Source: UBA117 sp049975245 (GTDB taxonomy: Archaea; Methanobacteriota; Methanobacteria; Methanobacteriales; Methanobacteriaceae). From it: a stretch of DNA of 64,000 nucleotides. Position 1 is the stretch's first letter. Each line of letters starts with the position of its first letter. The notes under the pieces were generated by a model. It was not told the DNA's origin and made no database searches. It saw only the letters and a program-made list of their open reading frames with translations. Below, one piece after another: positions 1 to 8,081 of the stretch. The stretch is taken from positions 62,001 to 126,000 of the forward strand of contig JBNGDB010000005.1 in assembly GCA_049975245.1 (NCBI GenBank), written 5' to 3'. The position numbers and the translations under genes are program-made.

Positions 1-199
1 TAATTGCCACCATGTGTGGTGCAGAAATTGTTTGGCCTTCACCTATTGGTAAGGGTTGATCCACGTATGCGTATTGTTTAACCTTATCCGGCATGAATTC
101 TTCTCGGGGAACTGATTCCATGGCCTTTTTTACTTCATTAGTTTTTATATAACCCGCGCTTAGGAGTCTTTCTACTAATTCTTTTCTTTCAACTATCAT
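1..199 (-). CDS. pcm: Protein-L-isoaspartate O-methyltransferase, N-terminal part (runs off the window)
   Basis: Only the first 66 codons are in the window. They read MIVERKELVERLL, then a helical region, then PREEFMP and PLPIGEGQTISAPHMVA, which is the conserved PCMT block that begins the SAM-dependent methyltransferase fold. The enzyme repairs isoaspartyl residues in aged proteins. The ATG at 197-199 overlaps the TGA of the upstream zinc-ribbon gene as ATGA, so the two are probably translationally coupled. The family call is firm from the IGEGQTIS motif, but the catalytic domain is not visible. Confidence 0.88.
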   Translation of the reverse strand, partial: MIVERKELVERLLSAGYIKTNEVKKAMESVPREEFMPDKVKQYAYVDQPLPIGEGQTISAPHMVAI

Positions 200-813
200 C
201 CTACCACTTTGCTGGTTAGATCATAATTATAATGGTCAACATTCCTCACAGGTCTTCCATATACTCTCTTAATCTGGAAGGCCTTAGAAGAACCTTTTCT
301 TATTTTAGCTTCAGTTGTTTTCATGGAATTAATCTGGAAAATATATTTTCCCAATTTTACAATATCTCCCACATTAAATTCAAAATCACGGGGCATATCT
401 ACCTTTTTTGATAGAATTCTTCCCCTGAAATCTATTGAAACTCCTACCCTTGCCGGCATATCAATCGATGTTGCCCAAATCGTTTCTACTTCAGAAAGTA
501 TACTTTTTTCCACTCTTGATCCTTTTTTTGTTTCCAGGGAGTTAATTTCAACCATAGTGCCGTTGGCATCTAAAATATTTCCTACTTCTATTAAATCTTC
601 TGGATAAAGCTTTATGAAGTCCTTTTTAGACCTTTCATGTTCACTTATAATTATTCGATAATCTTGAGGTTTTTTCTCAGTAATAATATCTCTATAAACA
701 GTTCCACAATCTTGGCATTTTAATAATAATTTTCTAGATTTGACTGCCTTTGAATCCACTAATTTAGATTTTAAAACGTCGTAAGACTCAGAGCCACAAA
801 TGGGGCATTTCAT
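196..813 (-). CDS. HVO_0476-type zinc-ribbon protein
   Basis: A protein of about 205 residues of the conserved archaeal family annotated as HVO_0476-like zinc finger proteins. A zinc ribbon (CPICG, then CQDCG about 30 residues later) opens the protein. The remainder is beta-rich, with two similar halves around DIIEVG/VGNILDANGT and VGDIVKLGKYIFQINSM, suggesting OB-like or beta-barrel repeats. I chose the ATG at 811-813, preceded by GAGG, rather than the ATG at 828, which sits directly against its AAAGG and would overlap hacB by 14 nt. It lies between hacB and pcm, which says little about function. The biochemical role is unknown; nucleic-acid binding is a guess from the zinc ribbon. Confidence 0.75.
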   Translation of the reverse strand: MKCPICGSESYDVLKSKLVDSKAVKSRKLLLKCQDCGTVYRDIITEKKPQDYRIIISEHERSKKDFIKLYPEDLIEVGNILDANGTMVEINSLETKKGSRVEKSILSEVETIWATSIDMPARVGVSIDFRGRILSKKVDMPRDFEFNVGDIVKLGKYIFQINSMKTTEAKIRKGSSKAFQIKRVYGRPVRNVDHYNYDLTSKVVG

Positions 814-814
814 T

Positions 815-1312
815 TTATTTGACCTCATCCTTTTGCTTTAAGTAATGTTTAACCAAACCACCATTTGTTAATATTTCTAACATAAACTTTTCAAATGGTT
901 CAATCTCAAAAGACTTATTTTTTGCAATATTTTTTATTACGCCTTTTTCTAGATTAATTTTTAATATGTCTCCTTCATCAGATTCTACATCAGCAATAAT
1001 TACTGGAAGACCAACATTTATAGCATTCCTATAAAATATTCTTGCAAATGATTTGGCTACAACCGCTGCAACACCGGCGTGCTTTAATGCTACAGGTGCT
1101 TGTTCTCTCGAAGAACCGCAGCCAAAATTCCAGCCCGCCACTATAATATCTCCTTTTTTTACATTTTTAGCAAAATCAGGACTTATACCTGCCATCACAT
1201 GTTTTGCAAGATCATCTAAATTAAAAGTTCTTAAATATCTTCCTGGAATAATTACGTCAGTATCAATATTATCTCCAAATGTCCAGACACTACCTTTCAT
1301 CTCTTCCATCAT
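815..1312 (-). CDS. hacB: Homoaconitase small subunit (coenzyme B pathway; LeuD/HacB family)
   Basis: Small swivelling subunit of the two-subunit aconitase family, about 165 residues. It has the family blocks WTFGDNIDTDVIIPGRYL and GWNFGCGSSREQAPVAL. The specificity loop reads YLRT. Published work on Methanocaldococcus jannaschii small subunits associates the Arg-Thr loop with homoaconitase (MJ1271) and a Val-Tyr loop with isopropylmalate isomerase, so I assign it to 2-oxosuberate/coenzyme B synthesis rather than leucine synthesis. The large subunit is not in the window. The ATG at 1310-1312 follows GTGAT; an upstream GTG (1321) and two downstream ATGs (1309 and 1300) are alternatives. Confidence 0.82.
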   Translation of the reverse strand: MMEEMKGSVWTFGDNIDTDVIIPGRYLRTFNLDDLAKHVMAGISPDFAKNVKKGDIIVAGWNFGCGSSREQAPVALKHAGVAAVVAKSFARIFYRNAINVGLPVIIADVESDEGDILKINLEKGVIKNIAKNKSFEIEPFEKFMLEILTNGGLVKHYLKQKDEVK

Positions 1313-1338
1313 ATAAATCACTGCAATAAAACAAGAAT

Positions 1339-2355
1339 TTATTCTATTATAGCCCCCTGGTTATGGGCTTTTGTTTTAATTATTTTTCCACCGATATCTT
1401 CCATTGATTCTAAAGCTGCTTTTTCTATATCTTTTATATTTGTATCTGCCACCGCATAAATTGTTGGTCCAAAAGAACTCATACCCACTCCATCAGCACC
1501 TGAAGATCTCATATTATCCATAATTTTTTTAATAACAGGGTTTTGTAGTTTTAATTCAATTTTTTTAAACCCTACTTCCTGAATTTGATTAACTGAAAAT
1601 CCAAAAGAATCCAAGTCTTTTTCTAATACTGCGGGCATCATTTTCATCAAGATTAAATGGCTGAGTTTTTGCACTTCTTTTAATGGAATAGGACAATATT
1701 CCTGGAAAATATTTATTTCTTTTAGCCCAGAAACCCTATCATCAATATTTGGAATTGCCAATATTATTTTCCAATCTTCTGGAAAATTGTAACGGGCAAT
1801 AACCGGTGGTGGGGAAGCTGATGAGGCAGATGATGGTAAAAAATCTGCCTTTTGAGATTTTTCATGGCCGCCGTCAACTAGAAAACCCCCATAATCAAAT
1901 GCAGCAACACCTATACCAGAAGTACCGCCTCTTCCAACAATTTTAGCAATTTGCTGAGTTTTTACCTCTTCTCCAGAAATATTAACCACAGCTTTACCCA
2001 CTGCCAGAGATAATTGAGTTCCTGATCCTAAGCCAGAATGACTTAAATACAATTTTTTAACGGTAAATTTAAATCCATGCCCAATATTAAGAAAATCACT
2101 CATTTTATTAGCTGCAGATTCTATCTTAAAGATGTAATTATTTCTCAAATCTTTATTTAGATTAGAAGATTCTTTATTTGATGAATCAAATATTATTTCA
2201 ATATTTTTTTCAGGGATAGACTCTGCTTCGAGAACTAATTGGGGATTTTCTATAGTGATCCCAACTCCACCATCTATCCGGCCATAGGCCCCGTTCATAT
2301 CAATAAGTGTTAGATGAAGTCGGGATGGAGTTTTAATAATCAATTGAACAACCAT
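1339..2355 (-). CDS. mptG: Beta-ribofuranosylaminobenzene 5'-phosphate synthase
   Basis: This enzyme condenses 4-hydroxybenzoate (or 4-aminobenzoate) with PRPP, releasing CO2 and pyrophosphate, as an early committed step of tetrahydromethanopterin synthesis. The 338-residue protein has the GHMP-kinase-like fold. It opens with TPSRLHLTLIDMNG and GRIDGGVGI, which are characteristic of the family, has a glycine-rich HSGLGSGTQLSLAVGKA loop near residue 110, and a second glycine-rich segment (SSGADGVGMSSFGPTIYA) near residue 285. The length is typical. A downstream in-frame TTG could trim four residues. It is followed by hacB and preceded by the radical SAM gene on the same strand. Confidence 0.9.
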   Translation of the reverse strand: MVVQLIIKTPSRLHLTLIDMNGAYGRIDGGVGITIENPQLVLEAESIPEKNIEIIFDSSNKESSNLNKDLRNNYIFKIESAANKMSDFLNIGHGFKFTVKKLYLSHSGLGSGTQLSLAVGKAVVNISGEEVKTQQIAKIVGRGGTSGIGVAAFDYGGFLVDGGHEKSQKADFLPSSASSASPPPVIARYNFPEDWKIILAIPNIDDRVSGLKEINIFQEYCPIPLKEVQKLSHLILMKMMPAVLEKDLDSFGFSVNQIQEVGFKKIELKLQNPVIKKIMDNMRSSGADGVGMSSFGPTIYAVADTNIKDIEKAALESMEDIGGKIIKTKAHNQGAIIE

Positions 2356-2395
2356 TCTTTAATTTAATAAATTTAACTGGCTAAAAAATAATATG

Positions 2396-3871
2396 CTAAT
2401 CTTTAAGGGGTTTAGCATATTTTTTCTCGATCTGTTCACGGTATAAGTTATTCATGGTACAAAATGGTATTATTCGACCATCAGGAACAGCATAATGAAT
2501 AACACATCTTTTAACCCGATCAGTATCAAAATTCCAAGGGTCCATAAAGTGCATGCACGCAATTAATAATGTATTATGGTGGAAATCTCCCAAGGCCGAG
2601 TATGATCGTTCTTTAAAAACTTTTACAAGTATATTTTTGATATCTATAGTACTAGGAGCTTTGGATCTGTCAACTGTTCTCGGTAGTTCTACTGTAGCCC
2701 TAGCAAGTGTTTTAGCTTTACCTGTTATTCCTCCATCTTTAATATCGTCAGCACTTTTAGAAAGTAGATCAAAGAATCTATCAACATCAATAAATTGTGT
2801 GATTGGGATTATATCTCCATTATCAATAAAAACATAGGTAGCTGCACCACAATGATGGTGGCAAGTAAAAGTAACTTGGGTTTCGCCTTCGATGGCTTCT
2901 ATAAATTCAGATATAGGGAAAACAGATGATGCTGGATAAAAATCTTCAATTGTTATTTTAGAATCAGTTTGTTTTTCCACTAGTTGTTCAAAATCGGGTA
3001 TAGTTATACGTTGTTTTTCTACTTCATCTGCAGGAGTCCTGCCAGCGAATGAAACGGGCTGGAAATTAACTCCCCTTATAACATCAATATTTTCAACAGC
3101 GAATTGTATAATATCACCTATCTGATCTTCATTAACTCCTTTTACAATGGTAGGAACCAGTACTATACCTAAACCTTCTTTTCTGCAGTTTTCTATAGCC
3201 TCTAATTTTATGGGTAGAATATTTCGGCCCCGGTTATTAATATAAGGTTCTTCAGTAATCCCATCAAATTGTAGATAAACTGTGTTCAAACCGGCTTTTT
3301 TTAGTTCTTTTACCATTTCAGGATTTTTAGCCAGTTTAATTCCATTAGTTGCAATTTGTGTGTGTGAAAATCCTTCTTCCTTGGCTAGTTTAATTAAATC
3401 TACAATGTCTTTTCTTACGGTTGGTTCCCCACCAGCATACTGTATAGCTGGAGCACCAACAGGTTCATTATCTCTTAAATTTCTTAACATCTGCCGTATT
3501 TCTTCATAGCTTGGTTCATAAACATACTTAGATACAGCTGCGTTGGCAAAACATACCGGACATTTCATATTACAACGATTAGTTACATCAATAAGTCCTA
3601 ATATTGTATGACTTTGATGTTCAGGACATAAACCACAATCTAAGGGACAGCCCTTATCAATATCAGTTTGAGGATTTTCAATACCCTCACCTTTATAATT
3701 GCTATCTATGGCCAGTTCATAGAGCTCTTCATTGCTCCAATAAACATTTTTAAATTCACCGTGCTCTGAACACGCTTTTTTTACCATTACTTTATCGCCT
3801 TCCCGGTAAACTTCAGCTTCAACAACTTTAAGACATTCAGGACACAAGCTTTTCGTTTTCTTGATAAACAT
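2396..3871 (-). CDS. tes: Radical SAM tetraether lipid synthase, MJ0619-type
   Basis: A 491-residue radical SAM protein. The N-terminus has a rubredoxin-like CPEC plus C34/HG element, then C75, C79 and C82 (GCPLDCGLCPEHQ), then the CX3CX2C radical SAM motif C100-C104-C107 (CNMKCPVC), GGEPT at about 147-151, and a Cys/His-rich C-terminal region (CHHHCGAATY; FCTMNN). This arrangement matches MJ0619, crystallised as tetraether synthase, which couples two archaeol tails into GDGT membrane-spanning lipid. An earlier paper proposed MJ0619 as a methanopterin methylase, and the adjacent methanopterin gene would fit that view; the divergent carS gene fits the lipid role. GGTG-N5-ATG supports the start. 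Confidence 0.85.
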   Translation of the reverse strand: MFIKKTKSLCPECLKVVEAEVYREGDKVMVKKACSEHGEFKNVYWSNEELYELAIDSNYKGEGIENPQTDIDKGCPLDCGLCPEHQSHTILGLIDVTNRCNMKCPVCFANAAVSKYVYEPSYEEIRQMLRNLRDNEPVGAPAIQYAGGEPTVRKDIVDLIKLAKEEGFSHTQIATNGIKLAKNPEMVKELKKAGLNTVYLQFDGITEEPYINNRGRNILPIKLEAIENCRKEGLGIVLVPTIVKGVNEDQIGDIIQFAVENIDVIRGVNFQPVSFAGRTPADEVEKQRITIPDFEQLVEKQTDSKITIEDFYPASSVFPISEFIEAIEGETQVTFTCHHHCGAATYVFIDNGDIIPITQFIDVDRFFDLLSKSADDIKDGGITGKAKTLARATVELPRTVDRSKAPSTIDIKNILVKVFKERSYSALGDFHHNTLLIACMHFMDPWNFDTDRVKRCVIHYAVPDGRIIPFCTMNNLYREQIEKKYAKPLKD

Positions 3872-3983
3872 AATTTCACCTAATATATATTTAATGAATG
3901 TTACAAATCATATAAAAATCATTGCTTTACTTTAACATCGCATTTGATTACATGTATTAATACCTATTATCTGGAGGAAAATA
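3872..3983. promoter_or_regulatory. Divergent tes/carS promoter region
   Basis: This 112-bp AT-rich interval separates two head-to-head lipid genes. On the minus strand AAATATATATTAGGTG lies just ahead of the tes ATG. On the plus strand carS has GGAGG-N6-ATG. Both promoters must be here, but I cannot place either box A with confidence. Confidence 0.4.
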
Positions 3984-4502
3984 ATGAATACCGATATTAC
4001 TAATGTTCTAAATATGTCAGTCTATGTAATATACTTTATGTTACCAGCATACCTAGCGAATGTTGCAGCGCTTAGCTTTGGCGGTGGACTTCCAGTAGAT
4101 TTTGGAAAATCTTTTAAGGACGGAAGACGAATAATTGGAGATGGTGTAACATGGAGAGGATTGATAATTGGAACTCTGATAGGAACTTTGATAGGTTTTA
4201 TTCAAGGTATGATTTCAGGAAATCTGTTGGAGGGAGTATTATTAGGTCTGTTCTTAGGTGGTGGAGCTCTAATTGGAGATGCTTGTGGAAGTTTTATTAA
4301 GCGTAGAATACATATAGAGCGTGGAAAACCCGCACCAGGTTTAGATCAACTTGATTTTGTTGTCGGAGCTCTTTTTTTCGCATCAATAATTGTTGTTTTA
4401 CCATTTGAAATGATAATACTTATAATTATAATAACTGTTATTTTGCATATTTCAGCTAATATGATAGCCTATGCCATAGGTCTGAAAGATGTATGGTATT
4501 AG
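3984..4502 (+). CDS. carS: CDP-archaeol synthase (CDP-2,3-bis-O-geranylgeranyl-sn-glycerol synthase)
   Basis: Integral membrane enzyme that activates unsaturated archaetidic acid with CTP to give CDP-archaeol, the branch point to polar head groups. The 172-residue length and features match the family: a first membrane helix with the LPAYLANVAALSFGGG segment, the conserved cytoplasmic DFGKSFKDGRRIIGDGVTWRG motif at about residues 36-58, and a second GDACGSFIKRRIHIERGKPAPGLDQLDFV motif around 95-123, with further helices at the C-terminus. A good GGAGG-N6-ATG supports the start. It diverges from the tetraether synthase gene. Confidence 0.95.
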   Translation: MNTDITNVLNMSVYVIYFMLPAYLANVAALSFGGGLPVDFGKSFKDGRRIIGDGVTWRGLIIGTLIGTLIGFIQGMISGNLLEGVLLGLFLGGGALIGDACGSFIKRRIHIERGKPAPGLDQLDFVVGALFFASIIVVLPFEMIILIIIITVILHISANMIAYAIGLKDVWY

Positions 4503-4801
4503 TAACAAATTATTTCACCAAAATCCCCTTATTTATCTTTTTTAAAAATATAATTTTATTTTAATATTTTTTTATTTAATTATTTTATGAAGATTTTGTA
4601 GTGCTTTAAACTTCTTTTTATACTTTTAAAGAGGAATAATGGCATTTTAATTTAATATTAGATATAATTCTATATTTTAGTTTAAATTAGTATTGATAGG
4701 AAATATTATTAAAACTTTAAATGCCTGACTTAACATATACAATTCGTGAGAATACTAACAATTAATTTAACTTAATTGAATCATTAATATTGAGGAATTA
4801 G

Positions 4802-5017
4802 ATGAAAGCAGAGGAACTTAGCCAAAAATGTCCAGAATGTGGTTGTAAAGATAAAAAAATATCAAGAAAAAATATTAAACCCACCGAGGACGGATTTTAT
4901 ATACAACATATCCCCCAAGGAGAAGTTGGAATAGTTAAATGCGCTGAATGTGGATATGAATTTGAATTATGTAAAGATAGTGAATTGCCAGTGAAAATAA
5001 AAAAAAAGACCTTATAA
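4802..5017 (+). CDS. Small zinc-ribbon protein
   Basis: A 71-residue protein with two knuckles, CPECGC at residues 10-15 and CAECGY at about 48-53, spaced as in a zinc ribbon, and a charged tail. The middle contains FYIQHIPQGEVGIVKC. It is conserved-looking but not a family I can name; nucleic-acid or protein binding is only suggested by the ribbon. It stands alone after a 299-bp AT-rich gap in which I see no gene, and GAGG lies 6 nt ahead of the ATG. Confidence 0.65.
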   Translation: MKAEELSQKCPECGCKDKKISRKNIKPTEDGFYIQHIPQGEVGIVKCAECGYEFELCKDSELPVKIKKKTL

Positions 5018-5097
5018 ATAATTATTTCATAAAATGCCAGCTTAAAATCCGTATGATTAATTTAATTTAAAATATAATAAATAAAAAAATAAAGATT

Positions 5098-5793
5098 TTA
5101 ATTGTAAAAATTAGTCCCTATTGCACTAGAAGATGCATCTATTAAGCGGTATGTCATGTAAAATGCTTCTAAGTAACCGTCCCATTCTGGAATTTCATAA
5201 ACAAATGTAGGATAACCTGCTGCTGCAAGTGGATTTGAAAACCGAATTGCTGATGTACTTTTTTTACCTTTTTTTGAAGCTTTATAGTAATTAAAATCTT
5301 TTAGAGAATTTTTAACAGTTTCGGCTAGATATACGGATTTTGAATCCATATACGGTGTGGCTATATAATAGCCCTCCCCATAACCTTCTTCGTGGGCGTG
5401 GGCAATTATTATCAAGTCATAGTCCGAATTTTTAACGTCAGGCAATATATATTGGGCGGCCAAACCTTCACCATTGTTTCTACCAGCACTATAATCTTCA
5501 GAATTTAACTCTACCACTATATTATAATTTATTAGTTCTATACCATGAGTCAATGCATAAAATTTTGCCACGTCTTGCACTAAACCAATTGCAATACTTT
5601 CTCGAGGATGTATTCCAGTAACCACCGCTATTTTCTTATCAGATTCACCATAATGAGCATATACATCCTTAGTTACGTAACCTCTTTCATCTGAACCTAA
5701 AGTAGAATGCTCACTCCAATTAGCAAATAAAATTAAGAATATAAATAGGGCCAATACTGCAATTATAAGTCTTTTAAATACTCTTTTTTCCAT
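5098..5793 (-). CDS. Membrane-anchored M14/AstE-like zinc hydrolase
   Basis: A 231-residue protein with an N-terminal signal anchor (residues 8-24, preceded by KRVFKR), so the catalytic domain is probably outside the cell. GIHPRES supplies an H62-x-x-E65 zinc pair, AHAHEEG near residues 131-137 the third ligand, and YEIPEW (E200) a candidate catalytic glutamate; this is the arrangement of carboxypeptidase/succinylglutamate-desuccinylase-like enzymes. I infer cleavage of an amide or peptide bond in the wall or in imported peptides. It shares this chemistry with the secreted gene at 30834-32027 but lacks its Tyr/Lys-rich module. Confidence 0.6.
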   Translation of the reverse strand: MEKRVFKRLIIAVLALFIFLILFANWSEHSTLGSDERGYVTKDVYAHYGESDKKIAVVTGIHPRESIAIGLVQDVAKFYALTHGIELINYNIVVELNSEDYSAGRNNGEGLAAQYILPDVKNSDYDLIIIAHAHEEGYGEGYYIATPYMDSKSVYLAETVKNSLKDFNYYKASKKGKKSTSAIRFSNPLAAAGYPTFVYEIPEWDGYLEAFYMTYRLIDASSSAIGTNFYN

Positions 5794-5981
5794 TAAATCA
5801 CTTATAAGATTTTATTGTTTATTTAAACCATTAATAATTTTATTTTATATTTATATTTTTCATAAAATTATACTTGAAACCAGTATAAATAATTTATCTT
5901 CAAATAAAAAATCATGTTATGTAAAAAATTCTAAAATTAAAGATTATAATAAAATAGATTTTACTCTTTAATTAGTATTAA

Positions 5982-7001
5982 TTATCTTTTTAGGTAATCT
6001 TGCATTAAAAGTGCTGTTCCAATAGCAGGTGCCACCACACATTCTTCTTTACTAAAAATTGTATCCATTCCAATAAATTCCAAACCAATGGATCCAGATG
6101 CTTTTTTTGCGAGAATATCCATACCCAAACCAGTTCCTACTACTTTAATATCTTCACCGGCGGATACTTCTAAAAGGGCTTCTGAAATCTGTTTTATTTG
6201 TTCTTGGTGAATATAGTTTGACATTTGTTCTATTTCATTTTTTTCTAAAACATCTAAATCCCCGCATACTAGTCGGGATATTCTGCGCATACATTCTTCT
6301 TTAGACTTTCCTGCTCCATCGGGTGTGTCACAAGTATAAACTTTTTTGTCTATAAGGTCTAAAACAGTGTGAACATCTGCCGAAATGGCGAAAAGTTCTG
6401 AAGAAACTCTAAACCATTGATTATTTATAGGAACCTGTTGAACTATGGTTGCCAGATTCGTTCTTAAAGTTCCTGAATAAACTAACTCCCCGGTCCCTAA
6501 TCTTTCCAGATCAGACCTTCCCTGGGCACATTCCAATCCATTTTTGATGGGTATAATATCGGTTGTGGTACTTCCAACATCGACCATAATGCAATCTGGA
6601 GTGATTTTAGCTGCAATCATTGATGTTGCTATCCAATTTGCAGCGGCAACTTTTTCTGGATTATTATGAAGTTTTTCATAATCTACCATACCGTTAACAC
6701 TAACAAAACCTACCGGAACTTTAAAAACCTCTTTGACTTTTTTTGCAATATCTAAAACTCCTTCTTTTTTAGTTTTATATGCATCTACCAGTTCAGCAGT
6801 CATACAAATTCCAACAGCATCAAGATCATCGATATGCGGCCCTAATAGCTTTTTAAGGGCAACACCCAGTTCCTCTTTCTTTGCCCACATGGGTAAATAT
6901 TTATAATCGACTTCTATATTAGAGATCTCCCCAGAATTATTGAAATCGATTATTGCAACATCTGTATTTGCTCCGCCAACATCAAAACCTGCGATTTTCA
7001 T
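5982..7001 (-). CDS. mfnF: Methanofuran biosynthesis kinase/condensing enzyme MfnF
   Basis: In the methanofuran pathway MfnF joins the aminomethylfuran moiety to gamma-glutamyltyramine. The 339-residue protein belongs to the ASKHA (hydantoinase/oxoprolinase-like) fold: phosphate-binding loops AGFDVGGANTDVAI at residues 3-16 and VDVGSTTTDIIPI near 140-153, and a C-terminal VVGTGLGMDILA segment. It was once annotated as an H4MPT-linked C1-transfer protein. In M. jannaschii the homologues MJ0815 and MJ0816 (MfnD) are also neighbours, as here, where mfnD lies 45 bp upstream on the same strand. GATGAT precedes the ATG. Confidence 0.9.
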   Translation of the reverse strand: MKIAGFDVGGANTDVAIIDFNNSGEISNIEVDYKYLPMWAKKEELGVALKKLLGPHIDDLDAVGICMTAELVDAYKTKKEGVLDIAKKVKEVFKVPVGFVSVNGMVDYEKLHNNPEKVAAANWIATSMIAAKITPDCIMVDVGSTTTDIIPIKNGLECAQGRSDLERLGTGELVYSGTLRTNLATIVQQVPINNQWFRVSSELFAISADVHTVLDLIDKKVYTCDTPDGAGKSKEECMRRISRLVCGDLDVLEKNEIEQMSNYIHQEQIKQISEALLEVSAGEDIKVVGTGLGMDILAKKASGSIGLEFIGMDTIFSKEECVVAPAIGTALLMQDYLKR

Positions 7002-7046
7002 ATTAAATCATCCTAATAAACTTAAAGCATGAAATTATTATTAATT

Positions 7047-8081
7047 TCAATTTTCGTCTATATAAATTTGATTTCCCTTCTTTTTAAAACTAACTTTCCC
7101 TTCCAATGATATGTTTACCGGTAAAATGCCTTTAACTGAATTTATAATAGATTTAGCCAGGTTAAAATTTATTATTTTTCTTAAACCAATATAAGGAGTG
7201 GTAATTCTAGAATTAACTTCTACCACATATACCTCATCATCCAGTATAAGATCAACCCCTACATACCCCCTTATACCTGGTAATGCTTCAACGGTTTCTT
7301 TAGCTATTTTTTTCGCTTTTGTGCTCATTGCATGATTTAAAGGTATGTGACCACCTTTATACTCACATTTATTAATTATTGATATATCTTGAGCATTTAA
7401 ACTTAGCGGTATTGCATTAATTCCATCAGATAATAAACTTACGCTACATGGCAATCCTTTAACCTGATCTTGCATGACGAAGTAAGGATAATTAGTTTTT
7501 ATTAATGATGCAAAGGTTTTTAATTCCTTATAAGACCTTACAACATATACTCCTGAACACGATACTCCATCAACTGGTTTAATAATCTTTTTATTGTTTT
7601 CCTGGAATTCTTTATTAAATCTTTCATAATTATTAATCTCTTCAAATAATACTTTTTCCGTTTTTATTATTGGTACTATATTTTTTAGTTTATCATAAGT
7701 TTCTAATTTATTTGAACAAACTTTCACTGCATTTGAATCGGAACCTATTACATTTACTCCTTTATTTTCAATTAGTTTAGTCAAATTATAAAGGACATTA
7801 TCTTCTTCTGGGGCAATGAATAAGCAAGAATCAAATTTATTTATATTATTATCTAGCCATTTTTCCAAATTACAGTTAAATAGAATAGGATTTAAACCTT
7901 TAGATTGGTTATAATTATTAATAATATCAATATATGAATTTGATTGCTTTGAAAGCAGATAATAATAATTAAACCCTTTTAAATCGGTAAGAAGCCCCTC
8001 CAACATGGCTAAACCCTCAGATGAAATTGAGGGATCCTTACTTCCTGTTGCGGTTGCAAATTCAAAAAATAGTAAATTCAA
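7047..8081 (-). CDS. mfnD: Tyramine--L-glutamate ligase
   Basis: ATP-grasp enzyme that attaches the first gamma-glutamate to tyramine in methanofuran synthesis. The 344-residue protein starts MNLLFFEFATATGSKDPS, has the ATP-grasp lysine region KKIIKPVDGVSCSGVYVV near residue 165, and metal-binding residues in VGVDLILDDEVYVVEVNSRITTPY near 270-295. The start codon ATG overlaps the stop of wecC as ATGA, so this cofactor gene is translationally coupled behind a nucleotide-sugar dehydrogenase gene. mfnF follows. The assignment rests on the ATP-grasp motifs and the mfnF neighbour. Confidence 0.9.
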   Translation of the reverse strand: MNLLFFEFATATGSKDPSISSEGLAMLEGLLTDLKGFNYYYLLSKQSNSYIDIINNYNQSKGLNPILFNCNLEKWLDNNINKFDSCLFIAPEEDNVLYNLTKLIENKGVNVIGSDSNAVKVCSNKLETYDKLKNIVPIIKTEKVLFEEINNYERFNKEFQENNKKIIKPVDGVSCSGVYVVRSYKELKTFASLIKTNYPYFVMQDQVKGLPCSVSLLSDGINAIPLSLNAQDISIINKCEYKGGHIPLNHAMSTKAKKIAKETVEALPGIRGYVGVDLILDDEVYVVEVNSRITTPYIGLRKIINFNLAKSIINSVKGILPVNISLEGKVSFKKKGNQIYIDEN

